From positions 5,850,501-5,914,500 of the forward strand of contig CM076944.1 of assembly GCA_039566865.1 (NCBI GenBank): a stretch of DNA of 64,000 nt, given 5' to 3'. Both the position numbers and the translations under genes were made by a program. The notes beneath the pieces are model-generated. The model had not been told where the DNA came from, did no database searches, and saw only the letters and a list, made by a program, of their open reading frames with translations. Below, piece after piece: positions 11,749 through 22,837 of the stretch. The stretch is from Aurelia coerulea (lineage: Eukaryota > Cnidaria > Scyphozoa > Semaeostomeae > Ulmaridae). Position 1 is the first letter of the stretch, and every line of letters begins with the position of its first letter.

Positions 11749-12308
11749 TAGACTTATGACGATGAGTCTCTTGTTTCCCTGTGCTCTTTGACTTCTTGAT
11801 GGCGCTTCAGTCAACAGAGACTCATAATTAGAGGGACTTACGTCATGAGTCTGACCCTATTTAGGCCTAATATGCTGGGATTCCTAGCATACCAATCAGA
11901 TTGCGAGATTTGGCAAAGAACAATCAGTTTCGAGCCTTCAATTCGATTGACGCAGTTGACTAAATTTGAAGGAAGTTGCTGCAGCAGGTACTTGAAGATT
12001 TCTCTGCTATGTTTTGGTCTTAAAAACATAGAAATTGCAGCATTAAAAGACTTATTTTGCACTCACCAGGTAAAGTGAACTTTCTTCTTCAGATGAATAC
12101 CAAGTTTTGTTGATTAAGTGTCTGTTTACCGTGGTTTCTATTGCATTTCCTTTCTGAGGAGTGACCGTTGAACAGAGCCGAAGCAGTCGTTCGATCCAGA
12201 TTCGATCAATCGAATGCAGAAGATAGGGTCAGGTTTTTAACTGTTTCATTATGAGTCCCTGTGAGCAAGGTACCGCAGGGATACAAGGGACTCATCGTCA
12301 TAAGTCTA
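11749..12308. mobile_element. 560-bp element with 20-bp TIR and exact 9-bp TSD
   Basis: The ends TAGACTTATGACGATGAGTC are perfect inverted copies (11749-11768, 12289-12308). Both flanks are AGATTTCCC (11740-11748, 12309-12317). A 9-bp duplication is typical of Mutator-like transposition. No transposase is encoded, so it is non-autonomous. Confidence 0.85.
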
Positions 12309-12552
12309 AGATTTCCCTAGACGACTGGAAAATGATCACGATTATTTCACTTTAAATGAGAAATGTAGGATTCGAAATTTTCCTCAGTCTGCGTTTTTTG
12401 ACAGTAATCTTTGCTTTAAGTGACCATGCTGCATCTTAAAAGATAGCCAAATCTTTCCACTAAACGGTTGAACAAAACATTTGTCAGTACCTCTCGAATT
12501 TAGAGAGCTAGTTATGATCCAGCTTGTGAAGTATTTTTGGGTCACCTGGTAA

Positions 12553-12906
12553 CCCGGGGGGGGGAGGGGTCACTACCATATGTACCAGTACGGGATGTGC
12601 CATTTTTGGGGTACCTTTTTTCAGGCTGAAAATAAATTTTAGGGTGTCATTTTTGGTAACATCACAAATGAACATAAATTTTAGGGTGTCATTTTGGAAG
12701 AAAAACGCTTCAGGGTATTGAATTTGATCTAATTTCAGATACTTGGTTAGAACTTCGAATTTTGGTCTCAATTTTTTGGGTATCTATTTTGAATGGCCCG
12801 TAAATTTTGGGGTATGGTTTTTGAAAAGTTCATAAATTTTAGGGTATGATTGTACAGTTCAAAATGACACACCCCCGTCATCCGCCTATTGAAGTGACCT
12901 CCCGGG
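12553..12906. mobile_element. G-run element with 8-bp TSD, copy B
   Basis: It runs from CCCGGGGGGGGG to CCCGGG, with GTCACT repeated inverted inside each end. The flanks CCTGGTAA and CCTGGTGA match at 7 of 8. The core iterates AAATTTTAGGGTGTCATTT-like phrases, and the subterminal TACGGGATGTGCC is shared with other copies. Confidence 0.75.
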
Positions 12907-13168
12907 CCTGGTGAACAAATGAGCTTTCTTCTCCTATCTCATGGAGCTTGTTTGTGTTGAGTAGTTCCCTAAAGTGTAGCCTACCGTAGATCCATTATCC
13001 TAAAGAATTGAATAATGGGTCTGGTCGTAGGCTACCTAAAGTGATGTTCGTTTGCAATTCATTTCTGAGAAAGGCGGCTCCAAAACGGGCCTTGGCCGTG
13101 ATTCGATTATGATTCGAATAATGGGTGCACATAATGCGACGTGCTTTTTAGTCTTTCATTATCAGTCC

Positions 13169-13442
13169 CAGGGCTCAAAAAACGTTTTCTTTCCTGGTAG
13201 TAACCTAAGTACCTTTGTTTCTTCTGATGTACTTTCTTCGTCTTTCACAATATACTGCCTAACTCTCTCTATCCCACTTCTTTTCTCTCCTTCTTTTCCT
13301 TTTTCCTTTCCTCCACTTCCCTCCCCTCCCCTCCCCTTCAGTTTCTTTGTCTGTTGTCCCTTCTTCCTTCCTGGGAAATTTGAGCATTCCAGCTTCCTTC
13401 CTGGAAGTGCCGCTACCACGCTACTTCGTTTTTTGAGCCCTG
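13169..13442. mobile_element. hAT-like element with 16-bp perfect TIR
   Basis: The ends are CAGGGCTCAAAAAACG and its exact reverse complement. The flanks ATCAGTCC and ATCAATCG match at 6 of 8. CAGGG ends with 8-bp duplications are typical of hAT. It splits a copy of the GAGTCCCTTG family (remnants at about 13150-13168 and 13465-13500). Its core has a strand-asymmetric pyrimidine tract at 13260-13345. Confidence 0.7.
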
Positions 13443-15605
13443 ATCAATCGCAGTTGAACAAGGATGACCGCAGGGATACAAGGGACTCGCATAATCAGTC
13501 TTCAGCTCACTCCCTCGCAATGTGGCTTTCATGAATGATTCCTTGTTCGATTGTGGCAAATTGTATCAAAAGATTCATATCACTTCAATTCTTCGAAAAG
13601 CATATCTTCATCTGACTTTTGCCATTCTGTAATTAAAAGGCAACCGATATCATATTATTGATATAAAGATTCATAACCCACACTAAGTGAGGTTATGTCC
13701 ATATACTAATCTATGAAAGTAGAGTACAATCTAGAACGGTAAATATGGCCTTAGAAGTAGTTACTTGGTAAAATAGAGATAGCTATGCAAAGTCCTATCA
13801 GTCAACATTGTAATAGCCATCTTCGTTTAAAGATTTACTTCAGTCAACTTACGGGCTTATGCTTATTTGGTTAGAAACAACGTTCAAGACTAAGCTACAC
13901 CCAAGGTTTATGTAAACAAATGACATTTCTCTCGTCATAAGATATTATATCATGGGTGTGGTAAGATGCATCAGTTGTGCTTGATTCCCACAGTTTTGTT
14001 CTTTTGCGGAGGAAAACATTATTTACTACTATGGAGGAGCTAGCGTAAGAGATTGAGAGATCTTCGTTTTCGTTCTTTCGGTCTTTCGTTATCTCCTCCG
14101 CAAAACTATAGAAATTATTCCTCCGCATGTACGTAGTACTTGCTCCATAGGAGCACACCAGCAGTGTCTAGCTACCCATGCCATGATCATATTTTAATAT
14201 TTAATGTTTGAAGAGCCATTGGTACCTTGGTAACCCATTGGTAAATGGTAACCCAGGGCCATTGGAGAGCCATTGGTAACCCAGGGTTCTTTGTGGGCAA
14301 GCTGCAATGTCAGACTGTCTGCAGATCAAATTTGGCCTGAACGGAAAAAGTGGAGCCACACGGCAAAAGTTGAATTGATTGAAAAGCTTCACTTTGGTAG
14401 ATTTTTTATCATTTCAACTGCAGCAGCGTGGATATATTTTCTGCTTGCAGTAGGCCAAATTTGATTTTCAGACTGTCTGAAATTTCAGTCTGCCCGCAAA
14501 GGAGCCTGGGTGACAATAGCGCTTTAACTTTTTCGTGAATTGTGTTCCCAAATCTGCGATCTGCGTCTGGGACGGTTTTGGTGCGCTGCAAGATGCACAC
14601 CTTCTTTTATTCTCTTCAGAGCCAGTTTGGGATCTGTTACAAAGAAGCAGTATTGGCCGCTAATCTTAGTCCAATGCTGTTCAAACCAAGTGTAAAAATT
14701 CCTCTTATCGAATTGTAGCTACCAGAAGTGATTTTAGCAGGGTGATTTTATTTGGCAGAGCTATTTGAGAAAAAGCTTGAAAAGGGACAAAAACTGATCA
14801 GATTTGCTCCAGCTTTTGCAGAACATTTGTGATGATGGCATATTTCATCCTCTGAAAGTTGAAAGAATCATCGCATGCACTGTCCATGCTAGATTGATGT
14901 ATTTGTTACTTTTTTCTCTGTCTGGGAGGGTCCACTAAGGAAGACCAAGCACATATTTTGTAACAATGAAATTGCCTTTGATTGACGGGCCATTTAAAAG
15001 TAATTGGCCCTCGTAATCAAAGGGAATTGAACGGTCGAGTAGTCACGCCACAGATGTAAACGAGCTGGCTGCAAAAGTCGCTTGGGAACAGAGATGGCAA
15101 GTCAATTGTTGTGCACATGAAAAGGGGTTATGAAGAGGAGAAATTATTATTTATCGAAAGAAGATGTGGATTTGTATAAAGATCCGCCGTCTGACTTTCC
15201 TTTGTTTGAACAGCAAGCATTACTAGTTTCGTAATGTTTACATATATCTTTCTTCTTTTGATGGATACTCGTTTCTTTTGACAGATATTCGTCATGTTTC
15301 TTTCCTTTGTTCTATTCTAACCACTTATGTTTTAGATAGCTTTTGTAGTCTGCTTTGTTTACATTGTTGCCTTGATTACTCGTCCATTGATTTCGCTTCG
15401 TTTGAAATTGCTCACTGTTTTGAAATGGCATGTCGATCAACGGATGCTTTTGTTACAGAATCTGCCCCTGCTTGTAGCCATCGTTTTGAAGTTGAAGAAT
15501 AGCAATCTCGCCCCTGAGGGAGTAATTTTATTCTTTTAATGCTGATAGTCCACTGAATAGACTCGGAGCAAGTCTAAGGCAATCTATGAATAGGACAAAG
15601 AAACG

Positions 15606-16051
15606 CCCGGGGGGGGGTACTTCCATTATGGCCTAACAGGGGGGTCCAGTCGGTTTGAGGGTCTTACGAAATGGCTACCAAATGGCCTTATTTGTCAAAC
15701 ATATACTACCAATTGGGGATATTCCAAGATTCTTGGTAAGTTATAAGATTTCAACTCAGTAGGCTCCTCCGCACGGCAATATGGTCGTTGCAGCAGTAAT
15801 TATCATTGAATTTTGAAGTTTTTTTGCTTTGTTCAATCAATTTTTACAATAGAAAATGTTGAAAAACTGCAGAAAATTTTTGCTACCACACGCTACCAAA
15901 TGGCTCAATTTTAGGTCCACAAACTACCATTTGGGGGTTTCTATAAAAAGATACTACCATTTGAGGGTAGTTTTCAAAATTTTTGCTTTGGCCCTCTTTA
16001 ACCCTGACTGGACCCCCTGTCAGGCAACAATTGGAGTACCCCCCCCCCGGG
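15606..16051. mobile_element. G-run element with 8-bp TSD, copy C
   Basis: It runs from CCCGGGGGGGGGTACTTCC to GGAGTACCCCCCCCCCGGG, with GGTCCAGTC inverted near both ends. The flanks AAGAAACG and AAGAAATG match at 7 of 8. The core iterates CTACCAAATGG / CTACCATTTG phrases. Confidence 0.8.
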
Positions 16052-17300
16052 AAGAAATGCCTACGCTCGTTGTCAAAATCATAAAATACAATAGGCTAAT
16101 TTTAGAACTGCATATGCAGCTCTTGAGTTAGCTATTTAGCTCCATCGAATAACTTCTTAAACATTTCAGAAACATCTTCAAGCAAAATCGCCCGTACTTT
16201 TACAACGGCATGGAAGATTTTGTTGAATTAATTAGTATTTTAGGTAGCTAGTTGTTCACTGAAGCTGATAGTGATGTGCTTATTAATTCGCACTACAATT
16301 TCATTCCCCATCAAATTGTTTCGCTAAGTTACAAAATATTCCTCTATGTATACATCTCAACAATCGATGCATTTTGACGTCAATCATTCCAACAGTATTG
16401 TTTCGAAGCTTTGATTTGAAATTGGGTCAACTTTGTATGTATTGTTTTGTTTACAAACACGCAAAGCAACAAAGGAAATCTTGTTAATAGAAGGAGGAAG
16501 GTCGTTAACGATTATCCGCCTTCATCTTACGCATTTTATTCGAAAAAGAGTTCATAAGCTTGTCTCACTTGAAAGCAATATAAGCGTTCACGCATTTTTG
16601 CCGGGCATCACAGCATCACAGTATTGCTACAAGTCTTTTTCCGAATCGAAAAGATCCCATATTAGCCTTTGATCAGACAAAAGGCCAATTAATTGTCTGT
16701 TTACGTTTCCTTTGAAATGACGTTTGTGAATTTGAATCATTTGACGTCTGTTCTTATGGACTTGCAACATTTACATTTGTTCGCACATGCAAGCAAAGAT
16801 CCGCGTTATCTTGTGAACGTCATGTTCGGTTTCACATGTGAGAATTTATCTTTTTGCATTGCGATTTACATCGAAGCTCAAATACTTTTGAAGCACCGCA
16901 TGTAAATACCTACTGTATGCCAAAGTCCAATATTCCTCATTCAAAACCAAGGTCCAAAGTTGGCAATAGGACATTGGCTCAGTAATTTTGGTACCCTGTT
17001 TTGGGGAAACTCAGTACCTCCAAATACTCTAAATCACTCAACGATTCTCGACCATCATTTGTCTCGAAACTAGTAACCCTGAAACAATTTAGAACAGTTC
17101 TTGGAGCCAGCATTCCCTGGATACGAGACTGTCAAATGAAAACATTATGGCTTGGTACCTTGGTACATGAATCCATCAAAGACATCAAACACCAAGGATA
17201 TTGGAGCCATTTCTTTTATAAATTTCTATGAAATCTCTATGTAGATGTCGGTTTGTTTGTTTTTCGACTTCGATATTATTGTGATCGTACTCAAAATATA

Positions 17301-17794
17301 CCGAGTGTTCCAAAAAAAGTACTCCCGTTTGAAAAATTTTCTTTTTTTATCAAGTACATCAAAGACCAAATTATTTTACAAGACATAGCTGATCTTGTAG
17401 GTGGTTTTAAAATGAGCAAATTTAGCTCTTTTTAGGGCTACCTGGTTTTTAATCATACTGCAAAAAAGCACTGATGATTGCTAAATCAATTTCTTTCTGT
17501 GTGTAAAACTTCTATCATGGTCATAAATGACAGAAATAAATGCGCACTATCATTGGAGACTTCAATGATGATAGAAAATTGAGTAGATTGAGTATTTTGC
17601 TTAAAGACTATAGCTCAAAATAAGGTTTTTCAACGTGTAAAGTTCCTACCTTGCTGTATCAAAAGTAAACATTTTATCAACTAGGAACATTTTTGGGTCT
17701 TTGGCGAAAGAACACAGACAGAAAATTTCATCAAAGGTTTGATAATCAATTTTTGGTGATTTTTTAAACAGGGGTACTTTTTTGGGACGCCCAG
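17301..17794. mobile_element. Mariner-like TA element, about 500-bp subfamily, copy 1
   Basis: The ends are CCGAGTGTTCCAAAAAAAGT and an inverted ...TACTTTTTTGGGACGCCCAG, flanked by TA. The interior matches the element at 52909-53414 in the opposite orientation (ATAGCTGAT / ATAGGTAAT, CTGGTTTT.AATCATACTGCAAAAA). There is no transposase. Confidence 0.8.
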
Positions 17795-17814
17795 TATGTA
17801 ATGGCGGAAATGAA

Positions 17815-17945
17815 TAAACTCGAAATCAAGAGGACAAAAGACACAGGACACAAGACGAAAGACAGGGCACATGACGAAAGACATAGGGCACAAGACGAAA
17901 GACATAGGACACAAGACGAAAGACAAAGGACAAAGCAGCAGGGCC
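17815..17945. repeat. Minisatellite, about 21-bp unit
   Basis: About five to six copies of a phrase like ACACAAGACGAAAGACATAG are present. Frames across it give Cys/Pro/Phe-rich repetitive peptides that are artefacts. A looser array of GACACGGGACACA- and GACATGACAT-type phrases follows at 18300-18620. Confidence 0.75.
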
Positions 17946-18623
17946 AATACCAGCTATGAAGGGGAGCAAAGAACCAAGATTTTCCGACCCCAGAATCAAC
18001 AACAACAACAACAATAACAGCAGTAATAACACCAGTGTTAGGAACATACGGATAAATGACTTTTGTACTCTTTTGACGACTAGGCCCAGATGTAATTATT
18101 TTGCAATTCAACGTTGGAACGTTGGAACGTTGGAACCTTCAAAATTAATGAATATGATACAAAAATATGTTGTAGATTGAAAATTCATGTCGGCATTCAT
18201 CTTCGAACGTTGCTAAATTCATGTCATTTGCATCATTTCTCCTATAAAATCCCTTAAAAATGTGCCTGTAAATTACAAAAAACCCGACAGATAGAGTAAA
18301 ATTGCCGACAATGGGCACAGGAAATTGGACATAGGATATAGGACACGGGACACATCGTACATCAACCCACGGCATGTTATAGATCAGTCTAAGATCAGAC
18401 ATACATGACCTACATCGTACCTGACATAAATAACATACAATTTAAATTTTTCAATTTCAATATTTTCATCTCCTATTACAGGACTAGTAGATTATAATAT
18501 AAATATAATATAAATCTACGAAATTTAATATGAAAGTAACAGTAACATAACAATGATAACGTATAACGGTCATACATGACAAAAGTGACATATATGACAT
18601 CTGACATGACATGACATATGATA

Positions 18624-18848
18624 TAGACTTGCTCCAAGTCTATTCAGTGGACCATCAGCAATGAAAGAATATAATTTCTTCTGCGGGGGCGTAAGCTATT
18701 AAGGTGACGCTGCGAAGGAGAAGTGAGACCGAAACTGTTTCGTTCTCACTTCTCCTTCGCAGCGTCACCTTAGTAGCTTACGCCCCCGCAGAAGAATTTA
18801 TATTCTTTTATTGCTGATGGTCCACTGAATAGACTTGGAGCAAGTCTA
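18624..18848. mobile_element. 225-bp near-perfect palindrome with 9-bp TSD
   Basis: The two halves are almost exact inverted copies with only a few bases between them at about 18736. The ends are TAGACTTGCTCCAAGTCTA, itself self-complementary. The flanks are CATATGATA on both sides (18615-18623, 18849-18857). Half copies occur at 15545-15577 and about 1560-1600. Confidence 0.85.
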
Positions 18849-19851
18849 CATATGATACGACATGACCGGACAAGCCAGCCTGGACATAATTCTGTCATGA
18901 ATAACATTTCTCATCATTTGATTTCTCAAAATTTCGTGATGCCTCGTGTTGGCAAAAATGGTCCTGAGCTTCTTGATTTTGTTTGTTATTAGTATTTAAT
19001 TCAAATGTTTCTTCACAAAGTTGAATTTATTCTTCCGCATTCTCCAATGACTGCCTACATTAATATCGAAAACTTTCGGACGATCAAACTTTCGGACAAT
19101 TTTTTGTCCGAAAGTTTAATTGTCCGAAAGTTTTTAATTCTTTGAAAATGGAAAGAAAACATGAATTTTGCCCATGCAACTATTAACAAGTGATAAAGTA
19201 TCATCAGTGATCCTGCTTCCAATGTGAATTTCCACATTGCAGTTGTCAGTAGAAATGTTCTTGAGTCGATGAAGGTACCTCTCGTTTTCGGCTGCAATCT
19301 TGAAAACAGCTTTTCGGATGCTCCTGATGCATCTATATGTATCTATGTAGTTTGTTTAACTTGCACATGATTAAATAACATACAAATTACACCTTGTTTT
19401 GACATGTAGGTTGGCTTTATGCATAAATTGTTAGTCCGAAAGGTTTTTTGTCCGAAATTCTCGAAAAAGCGTCCGAAAGTTTTTTGTCCGGTTTTAATGT
19501 ATTGGGAACTTTGAATTGTTAATTCTAAATGAAATATCATTTTAAAACTTACAGACGTTCGAAGACCCCTGAGCTGATTGAAACAATCAAATATTATAAT
19601 ATGCTAATAATCTTGATGTTGTAAAACAACTGATTAGTCAATATGTTCGTGAAAAAAATTGTGATCTGTTTCACAAAAAGTACCGAACAGCCAGATTTGA
19701 AGATTTTCAAAGTTTTCCTTCATAAACATAGATTTACAAAGAATATGAAGGAATTAATTTTTAATGAAGACGTATGAGTCATTTTCCTATTCTTGAATGC
19801 ATTATGATAACTTCTGGGCGATGGTAGAAAGATCAAACGCAGTTATTTGTG

Positions 19852-19986
19852 GGACTGAAACAGTTTCTTACAGATGTACGTAGTCAGATTTGGAATAAAA
19901 TACCTGCCAAAGTAAGAAATGCAATCAACCTAGAAATCTTCAAAAGACAAGTAAAGCAAATTACGATTCTATGCGACTGCAAATAA
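19852..19986 (+). pseudogene. LINE ORF2 C-terminal fragment
   Basis: The frame reads GLKQFLTDVRSQIWNKIPAK, continues VRNAINLEIFKRQVKQ, and reaches TAA at 19984. Phe-x-x-[IVL]-W-N-x-[IL]-P followed by an FK+ block is the usual tail of jockey/CR1-type reverse transcriptases. The sequence upstream is decayed. Confidence 0.65.
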
Positions 19987-19998
19987 TGCATCCCGTAT

Positions 19999-20407
19999 AA
20001 ACTTTTTTTTATAAGAAACTGGTTTGTAAGAAACTAATACTACGATTACTAAAATTTAAGAAACTCTAGTACTACGCTCAAGAACAGTTAAGAAACTCTG
20101 AAATTATATTTCTCTATATCTCTCTTATTTTAGGTCTTTCTAACAAAGGTACATTCATCTTTTTTTTAACTGCAAAATTGGTAAATTTTTGCCTGAATGT
20201 GCATGGCTTATTCGAGGTGACAATGTCAATGCAAAATGGAAGCCCTTTGTCGATAAGAAGGCTCAACTTCGAACAATACCACAAATTTAGGCCCAAAAAG
20301 TAAGAAACTAATTAAGAAACTTTTACTACTAAAACATCGAAAGTTTCATGCGAAATTAAGAAACTTTTAGTACTAAGTGCTGATCCAAGTTTCTTATAAA
20401 AAAACGT
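19999..20407. mobile_element. Inverted-repeat element with iterated TAAGAAACT core
   Basis: The ends AACTTTTTTTTATAAGAAAC and the inverse CTTATAAAAAAACGT enclose several copies of TTAAGAAACTnTnnTACTA in both orientations. The same TATAAGAAAC motif recurs at 56890-56930 and 60040. The exact TSD is ambiguous because the flanks are TATA-rich. Confidence 0.55.
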
Positions 20408-21358
20408 GTATACCAAAACCTGGGACACATCCTGTGAAAGAAATATACAAGACCTTTGTAGGACATGGATAGTCATTACGTTACCCTGGGTACCAGAGCC
20501 TCAAAATCAAGGAAAGGAACATTAAGAAAAGGACAAGAGAGAAAGAAGAAAGGACCTTTCGCTTCTTTTTTCTTTTTTATTACTTTTGATTTTTGTTGGT
20601 TCTGTTGACATTACGTTGACATTCTTGACAAAAGAATAATTCCCAAACCCCCAATGAACATTGAATCCAGACCCATTGGTTTTATTTTCATGACCCCAAA
20701 TTGTAGATTGCAGAACAGGATCACGAGAAATTTCTATAATGAGTAATAGGAAATTGACTAATGTGCATAAGGCTAGAAAATGCTTACGTAACACCGATAT
20801 GTATAAAGAACTGAATAAAACCGCATTAAAATTGAGGGTGTTGCTTTAAAAGATAGCCAATGTATTATGCATGTCGATCATTGGGCCAACTGTGCAGTGA
20901 AATAATCTTGATCGTAAGCTTTCCAGCAAACAACATTTTGACTTCTTTATCTCTCTCCATGGAGCCTATGCGATTTCCATTGCAATTTTGTTCTCATTAA
21001 CAATGACTTTCTTTCTCATAATCACCTCCAAAATAAACCAAAGTCAATTCTAGCCGTATAATACGGCGATTGTTAGGGATACTGTAGGGACTGCAGGCAT
21101 GTGCGATCAAGCGTAGCTCAACATTTCGGATTAGGCTTGTTCTCAAATAACAAACCACAAGACAACTCTGTTAGTTTACCTTGCACCATAACAAGTAGGA
21201 GCACGCATGTTATGTACTAAGTCGTGTTTGTGGTAAAAGTTTCGGTTTTTCGAGTCACAACACAGGAATTCTTATCGAAGAAATACTTCTGTCGAAAGGG
21301 TTAATACATTGCAATCCCGACAACTCAATGAAGGATTTATGAAATTGAATATTCGAGA

Positions 21359-22117
21359 ATGGATAAACTGAGTGGACTGAAGAAGAAATTGTCAGTATCT
21401 ATGAAAGAACATCATGGACATGGTATACACACAAATGAAAGTGAAAACTACGAAAAGGATGATACAGCATCGAATGGAAATACACCGACATTACCGATTG
21501 AAAATACAGCGAGTTTCGTAACTCAGTATCTCGGATTTGTAGAAATCAAGTCGCCCGGTTTGGACGAAATTTGCGAAAATGTGGACAAAATGTATACGCA
21601 AGCAAAACCATTTATGAAAACTTTAGAAAAAACAACATTGAAAATCAATAAAGAAGGAATCGAAATCGGTCCGAAAAACGAGGAAATTGAAAGCAAACTT
21701 TTTAAATTCAGGAGAATTTTGTATTGCGGCGTGGACAAGCAACATCGGCGTGTATTTTCGTTTAATTATCAGTATGGCTCAAGAGCAGAAAACATTCATT
21801 TGCATGTTATAGTCTGCAAAACAAAGGAGGATGCAAAGAATTTAGCAAAGAAATTAGCCGAAATATTCAGAGAAATTTCCATCGAATTACACAAAAAGGA
21901 GAAAGAGGATAAACGAAGACATTCAGAAAATTTATCAAGATCACGGGGGTCTTCAAAATCAGAGCCAAATATGAGCAATAGGCTGGTGAAATCGGACTCA
22001 AATTACAGCTCCTCGGGGGCATCGGAGGTTGGTTCCCCCGGTTCTCCCCCGTCATGTGGAAGCGATGGAATGTGGGAGTGTGGGGCAATGACAAGAAGGC
22101 CCCCAGTTTGCTCGTGA
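21359..22117 (+). CDS. PTB/PID-domain adaptor-like protein, single exon
   Basis: This is an intact 252-residue single-exon frame with a good start context (A at -3, G at +4). Residues 1-50 are basic then polar linker. Residues 52-173 fit a phosphotyrosine-binding fold: first strand TASFVTQYLGFVEI, a helix near 66-82, a strand LKINKEGIEIG, the strand pair FKFRRILYCGVD and RRVFSFNY, then HLHVIVCK followed by the C-terminal helix KEDAKNLAKKLAEIFREI (155-173). Residues 178-235 are a Lys/Arg then Ser-rich tail, probably disordered and phosphorylatable. PTB domains bind NPxY-type peptides on membrane receptors and act as cytoplasmic adaptors. FAM43, another single-exon PTB family in vertebrates, is the closest resemblance I can suggest, but I cannot assign orthology. 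The protein at 40671-41570 has the same architecture. Confidence 0.85.
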   Translation: MDKLSGLKKKLSVSMKEHHGHGIHTNESENYEKDDTASNGNTPTLPIENTASFVTQYLGFVEIKSPGLDEICENVDKMYTQAKPFMKTLEKTTLKINKEGIEIGPKNEEIESKLFKFRRILYCGVDKQHRRVFSFNYQYGSRAENIHLHVIVCKTKEDAKNLAKKLAEIFREISIELHKKEKEDKRRHSENLSRSRGSSKSEPNMSNRLVKSDSNYSSSGASEVGSPGSPPSCGSDGMWECGAMTRRPPVCS

Positions 22118-22837
22118 CGTTTCCAAGATTTGCTTTTACAAACGATGCAGTTTGCATTAGATGCTGAACGGAAAAGGACTATTAACAACACTGGGGAAAT
22201 TAGCATTGATTGGGGGAAATTTTGAGAAATTTTAAGAGCCGTCGTTCTGTTTATGAATAGAATGATATCAAGAAACGCCAGCACGCCAGGCTATTTGTGA
22301 CTATGAGCAAGGCAACGAGTTACGAACAGTTTTTTCTCGCATCTAGTCCGCCATTGTTAATGTCTTCGAGGCCTGTAACTCTTTGTTGTAGAGGCATTCG
22401 AAAAATTCGTTTTACGGGATTTTGGTTTGTAAACAGAAGCCTCGATTTGAATAAGATCACCTTGCTGTTTGAAACGTCCTGGATTGAATTTAAGTGGATA
22501 TCATGTTACACAACAAGTAACACATCTTTTGTGTCATTATCCTGCAAGTTCCTGCACGTCATTATAACAGCTAAGTGCGAATGCAGGGAGGGGAAATGGA
22601 ATTCCATTATATGTTTTATCTTGGCAGCTCACAAACTCATTCAACAACATAGGTTCCAAATCTTAAATGTCCATGTAAAATTCTGCGACCTATTTCTTTG
22701 AACCCAATGGCTTGAAAGAAACTTTATCCACTTGGCTACAATTCTACCTTTGGGTTTTCGGAAATTTTTAATAGTTTTCAAAATTACGGCATATTTTATA
22801 CTTCAACTCATTTGAGATTGTGAGGTCATTAAGTTTA

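Larger units (their letters stand above)
11126..21358. other. Intergenic region, repeat-rich
   Basis: No protein gene was recognised between EXOSC4 and the first PTB gene. The listed elements cover part of it. The remaining stretches (13450-15500, 16060-17290, 18850-19850, 20410-21350) show only short hairpins, for example the TTGCGGAGGAA inverted pair at 13995-14130, and an uncoupled half copy of the 18624 palindrome at 15545-15577. Confidence 0.7.

Noticed and set aside
13052..13534. 160-residue open frame
   Set aside because: Runs through the pyrimidine tract and both ends of a hAT-like insert.
17681..18111. Cys/Pro/Phe repeat proteins on the minus strand
   Set aside because: Direct translation of a 21-bp minisatellite next to a TA element; no conserved domain.
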